A stretch of DNA of 64,000 nucleotides from Phytopseudomonas straminea (GCF_900112645.1 NZ_FOMO01000003.1:248001-312000), one strand, 5' to 3'. Counted from the first letter of the stretch, positions 18,917 to 28,541 are shown. Program-made: numbers and translations. The notes: generated from the sequence alone by a model not told the origin.

Positions 18917-19312
18917 TTAATCGGTCTCATCGTCACGGATCAGCACGTAACTGCTGCCGTTCTCATCGTCGAGGCGCTCGCAAACGAAGTACATCTCGAC
19001 CTTTCCCGCGTTCATGGCGGCCAGCAGGTCACCGGCCTGGGGCGTGAAAAAGGCCTTGGAGCCCGGCTTGGCTTCGCAGGCGATCAGCGCGGTGACGAAC
19101 AGTGCCGGATCGGTGCCGTCGAAGTAATCCTCGCGCTCGGCGGCGTCCCATTCCTGGGGCGGCTCGAAGGGGCCGGTGAACAGCACCTTGGCATCGCCCA
19201 GATCCTCTTCCTCGGCGTCCAGGTCGTCCTCGTCCGGGCGATAGACCGTGCAATCCAGGGCGTCGGCGGCGTCCAGCACGTGCTGGCGGGTTTGGTCATC
19301 GGCTAGGGACAC
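18917..19312 (-). CDS. Acidic conserved-looking hypothetical protein
   Basis: This is a 131-residue cytosolic protein with no signal peptide or membrane segment. It is strongly acidic, with a DEDDLDAEEEDLGD cluster in the first half. The GTG start at 19312 has GGAG six bases upstream; the longer open frame beyond it runs into the divergent carboxypeptidase gene. The C-terminal half (AFFTPQAGDLLAAMNAGKVE, MYFVCERLDDENG) looks like a small alpha/beta domain. I do not recognise the family. Confidence 0.7.
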   Translation of the reverse strand: MSLADDQTRQHVLDAADALDCTVYRPDEDDLDAEEEDLGDAKVLFTGPFEPPQEWDAAEREDYFDGTDPALFVTALIACEAKPGSKAFFTPQAGDLLAAMNAGKVEMYFVCERLDDENGSSYVLIRDDETD

Positions 19313-19449
19313 GGTAGCTCCGGCGGTCAATAAAGAGAGGCGCCAGTGTGCGACGCAGCGCCGCCTGCTGCAATCGTCGTCTGTGCATTTCCTCGGCGCC
19401 GCGAACCTGCGATGCTGCCGCCACCGTGAACACAGCAACGAGCAAAGCG

Positions 19450-20580
19450 ATGAAGATCAGTTCGGATTTCGACAGCGGCAATATCCTCGTGCAGGACGCC
19501 AGCGACCCGCACAAGGTGCTGCTGGCCATGCGCAAGGACCTCAACAGCGACCATTTCCAGTGGTTTCATTTCCACGTCGAGGGCCTGACTCCCGGCGCGC
19601 GTCACGACTTCAGCATCACCAATGCCGGGCAGTCGGCCTACAGTCATGCCTGGGCGGGCTACAACGCCGCTGCCTCCTACGATCAGCAGACCTGGTTCCG
19701 TGTACCGAGCCGCTTCGAGAAGGGCGCGCTGAGCTTCGGTCTGGAGCCCGAGCAGGCGCAGATCTGGTTCGCCTATTTCGAGCCCTACAGCCGCACACGA
19801 CATGCCGCGCTGATCGAGCAGGCGCTGGCCCTGCCAGGTGTCGAACTTCAATCCAGCGGGCGCAGCATCGAGGGCCGCGATATCGAATTGCTGCGCGTGC
19901 ACCGCCACGCGAGCGCGACTCGCAAGGTATGGATCATCGCCCAACAGCATCCGGGCGAGCACATGTCGGAATGGTTCATGGAGGGCGTCGTCAGGCGCCT
20001 TAGCGATTCCGGCGATGGTGAGCTGGACGCCTTGCTGCAGCAGGCCGATCTGTACTTGGTGCCGAACATGAATCCGGACGGCGCCTTCCGCGGCCATCTG
20101 CGCACCAATGCGGCGGGGCAGGACCTGAACCGCGCGTGGCAGTCGGCAAATGTGGAGCGCAGCCCGGAAGTGTTTTTCGTCCAGCAGGCGATGCGTGAGA
20201 TCGGCGTGGACCTGTTTCTGGATATCCACGGCGACGAGGAAATTCCCCACGTGTTCACCGCCGGTTGCGAAGGCAACCCGGGCTTCACGCCGCGACTGGA
20301 AGCGCTGGAAAACGAGTTTCGCCAGCGCCTGGTGGATAGTGGCGCCGAGTTCCAGACCCGCTTCGGCTACCCGCGCAGCGCACCGGGCCAGGCCAATCTG
20401 AACCTGGCCTGCAATGCAGTCGGACAGGAATTCGATTGCCTGTCGTTCACCCTGGAGATGCCCTTCAAGGACCATGACGATACGCCGAACCCAGCGACCG
20501 GTTGGAACGGCGAACGCTCGATGAAGCTGGCGGCCGACATGTTCGGCGTGATCGGCCAGATGGTCGACCGCCTGCGCTGA
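19450..20580 (+). CDS. M14-family zinc carboxypeptidase, cytosolic (CCP-like) type
   Basis: This 376-residue protein has a beta-sandwich N-terminal domain (about residues 1-120) followed by an M14 peptidase domain. Zinc ligands are in QQHPGEHMSEW (His, Glu) and DIHGDEE (His), and the general-base glutamate is in FTLEMPF. This two-domain arrangement matches bacterial relatives of cytosolic carboxypeptidases of the CCP6 type. No signal peptide is present, so it acts in the cytosol. The natural substrate is unknown. Its stop codon abuts that of the convergent hypothetical gene. Confidence 0.9.
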   Translation: MKISSDFDSGNILVQDASDPHKVLLAMRKDLNSDHFQWFHFHVEGLTPGARHDFSITNAGQSAYSHAWAGYNAAASYDQQTWFRVPSRFEKGALSFGLEPEQAQIWFAYFEPYSRTRHAALIEQALALPGVELQSSGRSIEGRDIELLRVHRHASATRKVWIIAQQHPGEHMSEWFMEGVVRRLSDSGDGELDALLQQADLYLVPNMNPDGAFRGHLRTNAAGQDLNRAWQSANVERSPEVFFVQQAMREIGVDLFLDIHGDEEIPHVFTAGCEGNPGFTPRLEALENEFRQRLVDSGAEFQTRFGYPRSAPGQANLNLACNAVGQEFDCLSFTLEMPFKDHDDTPNPATGWNGERSMKLAADMFGVIGQMVDRLR

Positions 20581-21108
20581 TCAGGCATGCTCGTGCAGGC
20601 TGCCGGGTTCATCCCGCGTGGCCTGCAACTCCTGAAGCATCTTCATCTTCTCGGCAATTTCGCGCTCTGCGGCGGCACGCTGCTCAGGCTGCATGTTCTC
20701 CAGGTCTTCCTCGGTGATGCCGACTTCCTTGAGGATTTTGTCGCGCATCTTCTCCGCCGGGGTCATGGCCATATAGGCCATGAACTCATCCCGGGCGCTC
20801 GGTTTGGGCGGGGCCTTTTGCTCATCGCTGGCCGCCAGGGCACCGGTTTCCTGCAGGTCGTCGCTCGCGTTATGCGCTGAGCTGTTGAGGGTCACGAGCA
20901 TCCGCGCGAATGCTTCGTCGTACGCCTGCTGGTGGGCGTTTGACTCATCGCTCTTGAATGCTGGCGCGACTCGTTCGTTTTCCCGCGGTTTACCGGGCTC
21001 GACGAGCAGTGCCGCATCGCTGCTTTTCTTGAAATCCAGTTCGTCGGCACGGGTGCGCTGCAGCGCTGTGCTCATGCCGTAGTGGTTGAGCGAACCAATG
21101 ATGCTCAT
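20581..21108 (-). CDS. Hypothetical protein with low-complexity middle and helical C-terminus
   Basis: This is a 175-residue soluble protein. The first 100 residues are polar and probably disordered. The C-terminal part (FMAYMAMTPAEKMRDKIL, ITEEDLENMQPEQRAAAE) is a charged helical region seen in many short proteobacterial proteins of unknown role. It starts at ATG 21108 with AGGGAGGCC-type sequence upstream. It has no membrane segments and no known catalytic motif. Confidence 0.75.
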   Translation of the reverse strand: MSIIGSLNHYGMSTALQRTRADELDFKKSSDAALLVEPGKPRENERVAPAFKSDESNAHQQAYDEAFARMLVTLNSSAHNASDDLQETGALAASDEQKAPPKPSARDEFMAYMAMTPAEKMRDKILKEVGITEEDLENMQPEQRAAAEREIAEKMKMLQELQATRDEPGSLHEHA

Positions 21109-21262
21109 GACAAGGCCTCCCTGATCTGAGCGTCTAACTTAGCAAGGCCTGTGCCAGGCCGTTTTATAGCGATAACGGACTGATATTCCTGCGTATTTTT
21201 TGTGAAGTGGCTGACCGGTCGGCAGGTTTTTGCCACTGTTGGCAAGGAGCTGCCGGCTTCTT

Positions 21263-23650
21263 TCAGGTGGGCGGATCGAACAGTCCGCGCTGGGTGAGGG
21301 CCGGCACGCGCGGCGCTGGCGTCGGTTGCGGTCGAGATGATTGACGAGCCAGAGGCGGCACCGGCATTGGCGTCTGCGGCACCCGGCTGCGTTGCACCTG
21401 CCACCAGCCCGGCAGCAGGGCACGCACCTCAGGCTGGGTGAAGCGGTCGTCCATCAGGTGCACCACGCCGCTGTCCTGGGGCGTGCGGATTACCCGCCCA
21501 GCGGCCTGCACGACCTTTTGCAGGCCGGGATACAGGTAGGTGTAGTCATAGCCGCTGCCGAACATCTCGGCCATACGCGCCTTGATCTGCTCGTTGATCG
21601 GGTTGATCTGCGGCAGCCCCAGGGTGGCGATGAAGGCGCCGATCAGCCGGTCTCCCGGCAGGTCGATGCCTTCACCGAATACGCCGCCAAGCACCGCGAA
21701 GCCGATCCCCTGGCCGCCGGGCTCGAAGCGCTGGAGAAACTGCTGGCGTTCGCCTTCATCCATCTGCCGCGCCTGCACCCAGCGGGTGAGCTGCGGATGC
21801 TCACGGTCGAACAGCTCCAGTACCTGCTGTAAATAGGCGTAGCTGCTGAAGAACGCCAGGTAGTTACCCGGGCGCTCGGCGAACTGCCGCGCCATCAGCG
21901 CCACGATGGGCGCCAGGGAGCGCTCGCGGTGCTGGTAGCGGGTCGACAGGTTGCTCACCGCCTGTACCTCGAGTTGCGCGGCCTGGAACGGTGATTCGAC
22001 ATTCACCCACGGCGTCGCCTCGGGCAGGCCGAGCAGGTCGGCGTAGTAGCGGGCCGGGCTCAGGGTGGCGGAAAACAATGTAGTGCTGTGGCTGTCCTCG
22101 AAGCGCGGCGCCAGGAAGGGCGCCGGCACCACGTTGCGCAGACACAGCAGCGAATGGCTGCGGCCACGCAGATCCGACTGGCGGCTGATATCGAACAGCG
22201 AATGGGGGCCGAAGGCTTCGGCCAGCCGGCAGAAGGCCATGGCATCGAGATAGAACTGCAGCAACTCGCCGTCGTTGCCGGTGGGCTGGTCGGTCAGGTG
22301 GTCGGTGAGCGCGCTGACCGCTTTCTGCAGGGATAGGAGCAGCAGGTCCGGTGGCTGCGGATAGGTCTGGTAATCAGCTTGCTGCTCCTTGTGCAGCTGC
22401 TTCCAGTGCCGGCTGATGCGCGTCAGTACCGCGCTCAGGCCCTTGGGTGCGTTGCTGCGCATGGCCTCGAAGCGTGCTTGGTCGAGTTCGGCGCTGTACA
22501 TGCGCCGGGCGCGTTCGATCAGGTTGTGGGCTTCGTCGACCAGTAGCGTCACCCGCCATTCGTTGATCAGCGTGAGGCTGTAGAGCAGGGCGCTGAGGTC
22601 GAAGTAGTAGTTGTAGTCGCACACCACAACGTCGGCCCAGCGTGTCAGCTCCTGGCTCAGATAGTAGGGGCAGACGTCATGCTGAAGGGCGATCTCGCGC
22701 ACCGCGGCCTGGTCCAGCCAGACGCGCTCCACTGCCATCTGGCGAGCTGCCGGCAAGCGGTCGTAGAAACCGCGGGCCAGCGGGCAGGACTCACCGTGAC
22801 AGGCCTTGTCCGGGTGTTCGCAGGCCTTGTCCCGCGCCACGTGCTCCAGCACCCGCAGCGGCAATGATAGCGGCAATGATTCGCCGCGCAGAATATCCAG
22901 GGCATGCAGCGCCAGTTGCCGGCCCGGCGTCTTGGCGGTCAGGAAAAACAAACGGTCGAGCTGCTTTTCCGGGAACGCCTTGAGCTGGGGGAACAGCGTG
23001 CCCAGGGTTTTGCCGATACCGGTAGTGGCCTGGGCCATCAGGCAGTGGCCGTCGCGCGCGGCGCGGTAAACAGATTCGGCCAGTTGCCGCTGGCCGAGAC
23101 GAAATTCGGCGTGGGGAAAGCGCAGCTTGCTCAGCGCGGCGTCACGGCTCAGGCGGTGTGCCTGCTCCTGCTCGGCCCAGGTGATGAAGCGCTGGCACAG
23201 CGTCTCGAAGAACGCCTGCAACTCCGCTGCCGTGCGGGTTTCGCGGAACACGCTCTCCTTCTGGGTCAGCACGTTGAAGTACACCACGGCGAGGTCGATC
23301 TGCTCGAGGTCGCGGCTCTGGCAGAGTAGCCAGCCGTACACCCGTGCCTGGGCCCAGTGCAGTTGCCGGTGGTTGTCGGGAATGCGGCTGATGTCGCCTC
23401 GGTGGGTTTTTATTTCCTCGAGCAGGTTGCTCAGCGGATCGAAGCCGTCGGCCCGGCCGCGCACCTGCAGCGAAGCGAACTCGCCGGCCAATGGCACTTC
23501 GGACTCGTAGTGCTCGCTGCGCCGAGCGACCACCGTGGCGTGGCCAGCCATTCCTTCCTGTGCAGTAGGCGAGGGTGTGAAGCGCAGGTCGAGGTCGCCG
23601 CATTTGGCGGTGAACTCACACAGGGCGCGCACTGCCACGCGGTAACTCAC
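21263..23650 (-). CDS. XPD/Rad3-type DNA helicase with N-terminal PD-(D/E)XK domain
   Basis: This 795-residue protein joins two activities. Residues 1-120 carry a nuclease-like core: D68 in GRADGFD, E79-x-K81 in EEIKT, then QARVYGWLL. A superfamily 2 Rad3/XPD/DinG helicase follows, with Walker A ATTGIGKT (208-215), four cysteines (277, 284, 289, 327) placed like the iron-sulphur cluster of XPD, and DEAH at 372-375. The C-terminal helicase lobe ends in QAAGRVIRT. The GTG at 23650 overlaps the upstream TGA as GTGA, so translation is probably coupled to the FAN1-like gene. Another GTG at 23662 is possible. The C-terminal 40 residues are proline-rich. Confidence 0.92.
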   Translation of the reverse strand: MSYRVAVRALCEFTAKCGDLDLRFTPSPTAQEGMAGHATVVARRSEHYESEVPLAGEFASLQVRGRADGFDPLSNLLEEIKTHRGDISRIPDNHRQLHWAQARVYGWLLCQSRDLEQIDLAVVYFNVLTQKESVFRETRTAAELQAFFETLCQRFITWAEQEQAHRLSRDAALSKLRFPHAEFRLGQRQLAESVYRAARDGHCLMAQATTGIGKTLGTLFPQLKAFPEKQLDRLFFLTAKTPGRQLALHALDILRGESLPLSLPLRVLEHVARDKACEHPDKACHGESCPLARGFYDRLPAARQMAVERVWLDQAAVREIALQHDVCPYYLSQELTRWADVVVCDYNYYFDLSALLYSLTLINEWRVTLLVDEAHNLIERARRMYSAELDQARFEAMRSNAPKGLSAVLTRISRHWKQLHKEQQADYQTYPQPPDLLLLSLQKAVSALTDHLTDQPTGNDGELLQFYLDAMAFCRLAEAFGPHSLFDISRQSDLRGRSHSLLCLRNVVPAPFLAPRFEDSHSTTLFSATLSPARYYADLLGLPEATPWVNVESPFQAAQLEVQAVSNLSTRYQHRERSLAPIVALMARQFAERPGNYLAFFSSYAYLQQVLELFDREHPQLTRWVQARQMDEGERQQFLQRFEPGGQGIGFAVLGGVFGEGIDLPGDRLIGAFIATLGLPQINPINEQIKARMAEMFGSGYDYTYLYPGLQKVVQAAGRVIRTPQDSGVVHLMDDRFTQPEVRALLPGWWQVQRSRVPQTPMPVPPLARQSSRPQPTPAPRVPALTQRGLFDPPT

Positions 23651-25287
23651 GCGTCGGCCCACTGCACGTAGCAGACGTCCACCGGCATGTCATGCTCGGC
23701 ACAGAACGCCAGCCAGCGACGCTGATTGTCCTGCAGGCGATCACCCGGGCCTTTCACCTCGATCATCCGGTAGCGCTTCTCTTCGGGCCAGAACTGGATC
23801 AGATCCGGCATGCCCGAGCGGTTGGCCTGGATATCGCCGAGCAGGCGGCGAAACCACGCCTGCAGATGCGCCGCCGGTAGGCAGTCCAGTGCCTGTTCGA
23901 GCAACGTTTCGTTGAGCACGCCCCAGTGCACGAAGGGCGACTGGATGCCGAACTTGTCGCGGTAGGTTTGGCGAATGCTGTCGCGGTAGCGCTCGTCCTC
24001 GAGCTGGGCGAGGCATTCGGCGAACAGCATGCGGCGCCGCGCATAGAACTCGGCGGTGAGCAGATCCGCCGGGCCGTGCTGAAACGGATGAAAGAACGCA
24101 CCGGGAATCGCAGCGAAGATCGCCGGCCAGCAGAGCAGGCCGAACAGGCTGCAGATCAGCGTGTTCTCGACGTAGTGCACCGGCGCCTCGTTACGTTGCA
24201 GGTGCAACTGCACCATCTGCTCGACCGCCAGCAGCGGCGCACGCGGCAGTTGCAGATCCAGGCGTGCCGGCGCCTGCGCCTTGCTGCGCTTCTGTGTCGG
24301 TAGGCCAAGGTGGCGGCTCAGGCGCACCAGTGCCCGTTCGGCCAGTTGCAGCTCGCCGTCGCTGAGCGGCTCGGCCACCGCCTGGCTGGCCAGCTCGAAG
24401 GCCTCGCGGTGCTGCAGGGTGCGCTCCAGCACGCGGATACGCCTTTGCCGCGCCGCGCCATAACCGCTGCTGGCGTAAACCTGCAGGGCCAGATCGAATT
24501 CTGCGCAGCGTTCCAGATGCTGGCCGATGCGAAACAGCAGCTTGGCGCGGCGCTCGGCGATGTAGGGGTTGTCGTAGCGACGCGCATCGATGCAGGCAAG
24601 CAGTTCATCGCTGACTTCACCGGCTTCGAAAACTTCGCGGCAGCGCTGCAGGTGCAGGTAGTCATCGACGTCCTCGCGGCAGCGTAGGGCCCGCGAGTCA
24701 GCCGGGAAGTCGACCCGCTCGTAACGGAAGATGCCCAGGTCGGCGAGCACGAATTCCGACCACTCCTGGCGCAGGTTGCCAAAGAACATCAGCCGCAGGC
24801 GCTCGCTCAAATCGTCGATGGTCAGGCTGTAGAGCATGTCATCGAGTGCCGGGCACCAGGCGGCGAATGCCTGGCTGGTCTCGAAGTGCTCGGCGAGCTG
24901 CAGAGCCAGATCGTCCTTACGGGCGCGCCGGTCGCTGAGCTGGGCGGCGAAGCTGGCGACGATCTCGTCCTTGCGCAGCAGGGCCAGCAGTTCATCGAGG
25001 CTCAGCGCGGCATCATCGACTACCCAGCCAGTGGCGATCAGCGCCGCAGCAGCCTGACGGCAGCAACCGATCTCCTCGTAATTGAGCTTGCTGGCGCGAA
25101 AGTGCACACCCTTGCGCATGATCATGCGTACCAGCAGGGCCTGTGCCGACCAGTCGAGGGCATCGAAGACCTGTAGAAAAGCCTGTTCGCGGGTGTCGAG
25201 CAGGTCGGCATGGCGATCGCCGATCCAGGCCAGGGCCTTGCGAAAGTTGTGCAGGTAATAAAAACGAGGATCAAGGGTTGAAGACAT
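23647..25287 (-). CDS. FAN1-like VRR-NUC structure-specific nuclease
   Basis: This 546-residue protein ends with a VRR-NUC nuclease domain: D495 in GMPDLIQFW, then E510-V-K512 and a GPGDRLQDNQRRWL helix. The N-terminal part is helical, and the middle contains repeat-like helices as in FAN1 (Fanconi-associated nuclease 1). Bacterial FAN1 cleaves flap and cross-linked DNA. The coupled downstream helicase supports a joint role in interstrand-crosslink or branched-DNA repair (inference). The start at ATG 25287 begins MSSTLDPRFYYLHNFR. Confidence 0.92.
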   Translation of the reverse strand: MSSTLDPRFYYLHNFRKALAWIGDRHADLLDTREQAFLQVFDALDWSAQALLVRMIMRKGVHFRASKLNYEEIGCCRQAAAALIATGWVVDDAALSLDELLALLRKDEIVASFAAQLSDRRARKDDLALQLAEHFETSQAFAAWCPALDDMLYSLTIDDLSERLRLMFFGNLRQEWSEFVLADLGIFRYERVDFPADSRALRCREDVDDYLHLQRCREVFEAGEVSDELLACIDARRYDNPYIAERRAKLLFRIGQHLERCAEFDLALQVYASSGYGAARQRRIRVLERTLQHREAFELASQAVAEPLSDGELQLAERALVRLSRHLGLPTQKRSKAQAPARLDLQLPRAPLLAVEQMVQLHLQRNEAPVHYVENTLICSLFGLLCWPAIFAAIPGAFFHPFQHGPADLLTAEFYARRRMLFAECLAQLEDERYRDSIRQTYRDKFGIQSPFVHWGVLNETLLEQALDCLPAAHLQAWFRRLLGDIQANRSGMPDLIQFWPEEKRYRMIEVKGPGDRLQDNQRRWLAFCAEHDMPVDVCYVQWADA

Positions 25288-25437
25288 GGGGGCGGCGGGG
25301 GTACTGTTTTTTTATACAGATATCAGGCCGCCCGTCATCTGGCAATCGCTACGGGATGGGCGGGTGGTACAACGCATTGTCATTCGGTAGCGGTCGCGGA
25401 CTACACTGCACCTCCATCGCCGTCTGGAACGGGCCCC

Positions 25438-26598
25438 ATGAATAGCCAGTTTGCGCCTTTTTCACCGGGTACCCTGACCGAGCGCCATTACGAGATGCTC
25501 GTGCAGGCGGTCGTCGACTACGCCATCTTCATGCTCGACCCGGCAGGTGTCGTGGTGTCATGGAACGCTGGCGCGGCTCGCATCAAGGGCTATGACGCCA
25601 ACGAGGCCATCGGTCAGCACCTGTCATTGTTCTACACCGATGAAGACCGCCAGGCAGGCAAGCCCGATTACTTGCTCGAACTGGCGCGCTGCGAAGGCCG
25701 CGCCCAAGACGAGGGCTGGCGAGTGCGCAAGGACGGCACGCGTTTCTGGGCGCTGGTGGTCATCGATGCGATCCGCAACGAGCTGGGCGAGGTCATCGGC
25801 CTGGCCAAGATCACCCGCAACATCACCGACCGCCGCGAAGCCGAAGGCCGTTACGAAGCGCTGCGCGCCCAGCTGTTCCAGGCTCAGAAGCTCGAAGCCC
25901 TCGGACAGCTGAGCGGCGGCATGGCCCACGACTTCAATAACCTGCTGACCATCATCCTCAGCGCCGCCAAGCTGGCCAGCCGTACCGACGATCCCGAACG
26001 CCTGGCCAGTCTGCTGGACAGCATACAGACGGCGGGTCAGCGGGGGGCGCAGATGACCCGCAATCTGCTGACCTTCGCTCGCTGCGAGCCCAAGGCCACT
26101 CGGCAGGTCGATCTCGACGAGTTACTGGATGCTGCGGCCACCTTCATCGACCAGGCACTGCCCCGAACCATGACGTTGCGCATGCAGGTCGATGAGGGAC
26201 TGCATCCCGTACAGCTCGACCCCAGCGAGCTGGAAATGGCCCTGCTCAATCTGGTGCTCAATGCACGCGATGCCATGGGTGTAGTGGGCGAAGTGCAGGT
26301 TCAGGCTTGCAACCGGCAGTTGGCCGGCGAGGCGGGCGGGCTGCATGGTGAATTCGTGGAAATCATCGTGGCTGATCAAGGCTGCGGGATCGATCCGTCG
26401 ATTCGTTCGCGTTTGTTCGAGCCATTTTTCACCACCAAGGATGTCGGCAAGGGAACCGGATTAGGCCTGAGTCAGGTCTATGGTTTTGCCCGTCAGGCAA
26501 AAGGCGGGGTGCAGATCGACAGCGCCGCTGGCTGGGGAACTCTGATCAGGCTTTACCTGCCGGCGATCGTCGGCGGTCTGGCAGATGAACCGTTATGA
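25438..26598 (+). CDS. PAS-domain sensor histidine kinase
   Basis: This is a 386-residue soluble kinase. A PAS domain occupies about residues 20-130 (FMLDPAGVVVSWNAGAARI). The phosphoacceptor His164 lies in SGGMAHDFNNLL, followed by an ATP-binding domain with the N box (ALLNLVLNARDAM), G1 (DQGCGI) and GKGTGLGLSQV. It has no receiver domain and no membrane segment, so it senses an internal signal, perhaps through a PAS cofactor. The KaiC-like gene starts 44 bases downstream, and a single-domain response regulator follows that. These are likely partners. Confidence 0.93.
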   Translation: MNSQFAPFSPGTLTERHYEMLVQAVVDYAIFMLDPAGVVVSWNAGAARIKGYDANEAIGQHLSLFYTDEDRQAGKPDYLLELARCEGRAQDEGWRVRKDGTRFWALVVIDAIRNELGEVIGLAKITRNITDRREAEGRYEALRAQLFQAQKLEALGQLSGGMAHDFNNLLTIILSAAKLASRTDDPERLASLLDSIQTAGQRGAQMTRNLLTFARCEPKATRQVDLDELLDAAATFIDQALPRTMTLRMQVDEGLHPVQLDPSELEMALLNLVLNARDAMGVVGEVQVQACNRQLAGEAGGLHGEFVEIIVADQGCGIDPSIRSRLFEPFFTTKDVGKGTGLGLSQVYGFARQAKGGVQIDSAAGWGTLIRLYLPAIVGGLADEPL

Positions 26599-26642
26599 CA
26601 TGTTAGTATCGCCAATCATTTTTTCAGCTAGCCCTGCGGCGC

Positions 26643-28148
26643 TTGGGACACGTACTTGAGTACCCAGGCCAGACAGGCGCACATTCGACTGAGGCTCGCC
26701 AGATCTTGGAACAGCTACAACGCCTGCAAAGTGGGATCGAGGGTCTTGACGCTCTATTGAAGGGCGGTCTGGTGGCCGGTGCATCCTATATCGTTCAGGG
26801 GCGCCCCGGCTCTGGCAAGACGATTCTCGCCAACCAGGTCGCGTTCAACCACGTACGCGACGGGGGCCGGGTTCTGGTCGCCACCCTGCTGGCCGAGTCC
26901 CATGAAAGGCTCTTTCAGTTCCTTTCCACGATGAGCTTTTTCGACCCCAGCAAGGTTGGCGCCGAGATTCAGTTTGTCAGCGCGTTCGACACCCTGGAAA
27001 ACGAAGGGCTCGATGAAGTCGTCAAGCTGCTGCGCCGCGAGATCAGTCGCCAGAAGGCCACCTTGTTGATCGTCGACGGCCTGCTCAACGCCCGTTCCAA
27101 GGCCGAGAACCAGATCGACACCAAGAAATTCATCTCCGAGCTGCAGGGCCATGCGGCCTTCGCCGGCTGCACGGTGCTGTTCCTGACCAGCTCGCGGCTG
27201 GACGATGGCAGCCCTGAACACACCATGGTCGATGGCGTGATCGAGATGGGGGAGGAGCTGTTCGGTGCTCGCTCGGTGCGGCGCATCCACCTGCGCAAGA
27301 CCCGTGGCAGCGGCGCCTTGTCCGGCCTGCACGAGTGCGAGATCACCGACGACGGGTTGGTGATCCACCCGCGCCTGGAGAGTCTGTACAGCCACCCGAG
27401 TCAGCCGGACAGCGAAACCCTGGGGCTGGTATCCAGTGGCATCCCGAGCCTGGACGGGCTGATCGGCGGCGGACTGTCGGCTTCGTCGGTAACCCTGATC
27501 ATGGGGCCTGCGGGCGTCGGAAAGACCACCCTGGGGCTCAACTTCCTGGCGCAATCCACCGTCGAGGAGCCAGGTCTGCATTTTGGTTTCTATGAAACCC
27601 CGCAACGCCTGCGCCTCAAGTCCAAGGCCCTTGGTATCGACCTGGAGGCGTTGGAAGCACAAGGCGCGCTGCACATCATGTGGCAGCCGACCACCGAAGG
27701 GTTGCTCGACGGTCTAGGCGCGCGAGTCATCAAGGCGGTCCGCGAGAAGGGCATCAAGCGCCTGCATATCGACAGCCTCGGCGGCATGGCCCGCGTCGCC
27801 ACTGGCAGCACTCGGCTGATCGAGTTCTTCAGCGCGCTGATGAGCCAGCTGCGTGCCATGGGTGTGACGGTGTTCGCCACCTGGGAAATGCGCGACCTGT
27901 TCGCGGCCGAGATCAACGCCCCGGCGCCGGAGCTGTCGAGCATCGTCGACAATCTGATTCTCATGCGTTTCGTGGAAAAAGACGCTGAACTAAAGCGCCT
28001 TCTTTCCATACTTAAGATGAGGGACAGCCGTTACGATCCCTCGCTCCTGGAAGTGGTCATCAGTGATCATGGTATTGAACTCAGCAAGGCCTTCAGACAT
28101 GCGGCTGGTGCGCTGTCAGGCAATGCCGTCCCTGCGCAGGACGCCTGA
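26643..28148 (+). CDS. KaiC-like double-domain ATPase
   Basis: This protein of up to 501 residues has two KaiC/RecA-like domains. Domain 1 has Walker A GRPGSGKT (53-60), Walker B near LLIVDG (141-146) and the ATPase glutamate segment LAESHERL. Domain 2 has GPAGVGKT (288-295), HIDSLGG and FYETPQRL. Ser432-Ser433 (PELSSIVDNL) align by eye with the Ser431-Thr432 autophosphorylation pair of cyanobacterial KaiC. No kaiA or kaiB is in the window. The first in-frame start is a TTG at 26643 with no good ribosome binding site; a TTG at 26703 is an alternative. It is flanked by kinases and a response regulator, so a signalling role is likely. Confidence 0.88.
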   Translation: MGHVLEYPGQTGAHSTEARQILEQLQRLQSGIEGLDALLKGGLVAGASYIVQGRPGSGKTILANQVAFNHVRDGGRVLVATLLAESHERLFQFLSTMSFFDPSKVGAEIQFVSAFDTLENEGLDEVVKLLRREISRQKATLLIVDGLLNARSKAENQIDTKKFISELQGHAAFAGCTVLFLTSSRLDDGSPEHTMVDGVIEMGEELFGARSVRRIHLRKTRGSGALSGLHECEITDDGLVIHPRLESLYSHPSQPDSETLGLVSSGIPSLDGLIGGGLSASSVTLIMGPAGVGKTTLGLNFLAQSTVEEPGLHFGFYETPQRLRLKSKALGIDLEALEAQGALHIMWQPTTEGLLDGLGARVIKAVREKGIKRLHIDSLGGMARVATGSTRLIEFFSALMSQLRAMGVTVFATWEMRDLFAAEINAPAPELSSIVDNLILMRFVEKDAELKRLLSILKMRDSRYDPSLLEVVISDHGIELSKAFRHAAGALSGNAVPAQDA

Positions 28149-28178
28149 GCCATGTGTGCCTGACCGAGCCGATAAACT

Positions 28179-28541
28179 ATGACAACCATCCTGATAGTCG
28201 ACGACGAATACCTGATTGCGGATATTCTCGGCTATGCCATGGAAGACGAAGGCTACATGGTTGTGAAGGCCAGCAATGGCCGGCGCGGCCTCGAGGTGCT
28301 CGATCGTGAGCGCCCTGAGCTGGTGATCACCGACTTCATGATGCCGGTGATGGATGGTCTCGAATTTGCCCGGGCCATCCGTGCCAGGCCTGGATCGGCA
28401 GAGCTGCCGATCATCCTCATGAGTGGCGCCCAGGGCAGCGTCGGGCGCGCCAGCCCTGAATTGTTCGCCGCGGTGTTCGACAAGCCGTTTGATATCAATC
28501 TGGTCATCGCCAAGGTCAAGGAACTGATTGGCCCGAGCTGA
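28179..28541 (+). CDS. Single-domain response regulator
   Basis: This is a 120-residue stand-alone receiver domain with no output domain. The acidic pocket is in VDDE near the N-terminus, the phosphoacceptor is Asp52 in TDFMMP, and the conserved lysine is in FDKPF. It starts 30 bases after the KaiC-like gene, so the two are probably cotranscribed. It most likely receives phosphate from the flanking kinases and acts by protein contact or as a phosphate shuttle. Confidence 0.93.
   Translation: MTTILIVDDEYLIADILGYAMEDEGYMVVKASNGRRGLEVLDRERPELVITDFMMPVMDGLEFARAIRARPGSAELPIILMSGAQGSVGRASPELFAAVFDKPFDINLVIAKVKELIGPS

Noticed and set aside
21146-21165. Short GC hairpin with TTTT in front of the 175-residue hypothetical gene
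   Set aside because: The T-run is on the + strand, where no gene ends nearby, so a terminator role is unsupported.
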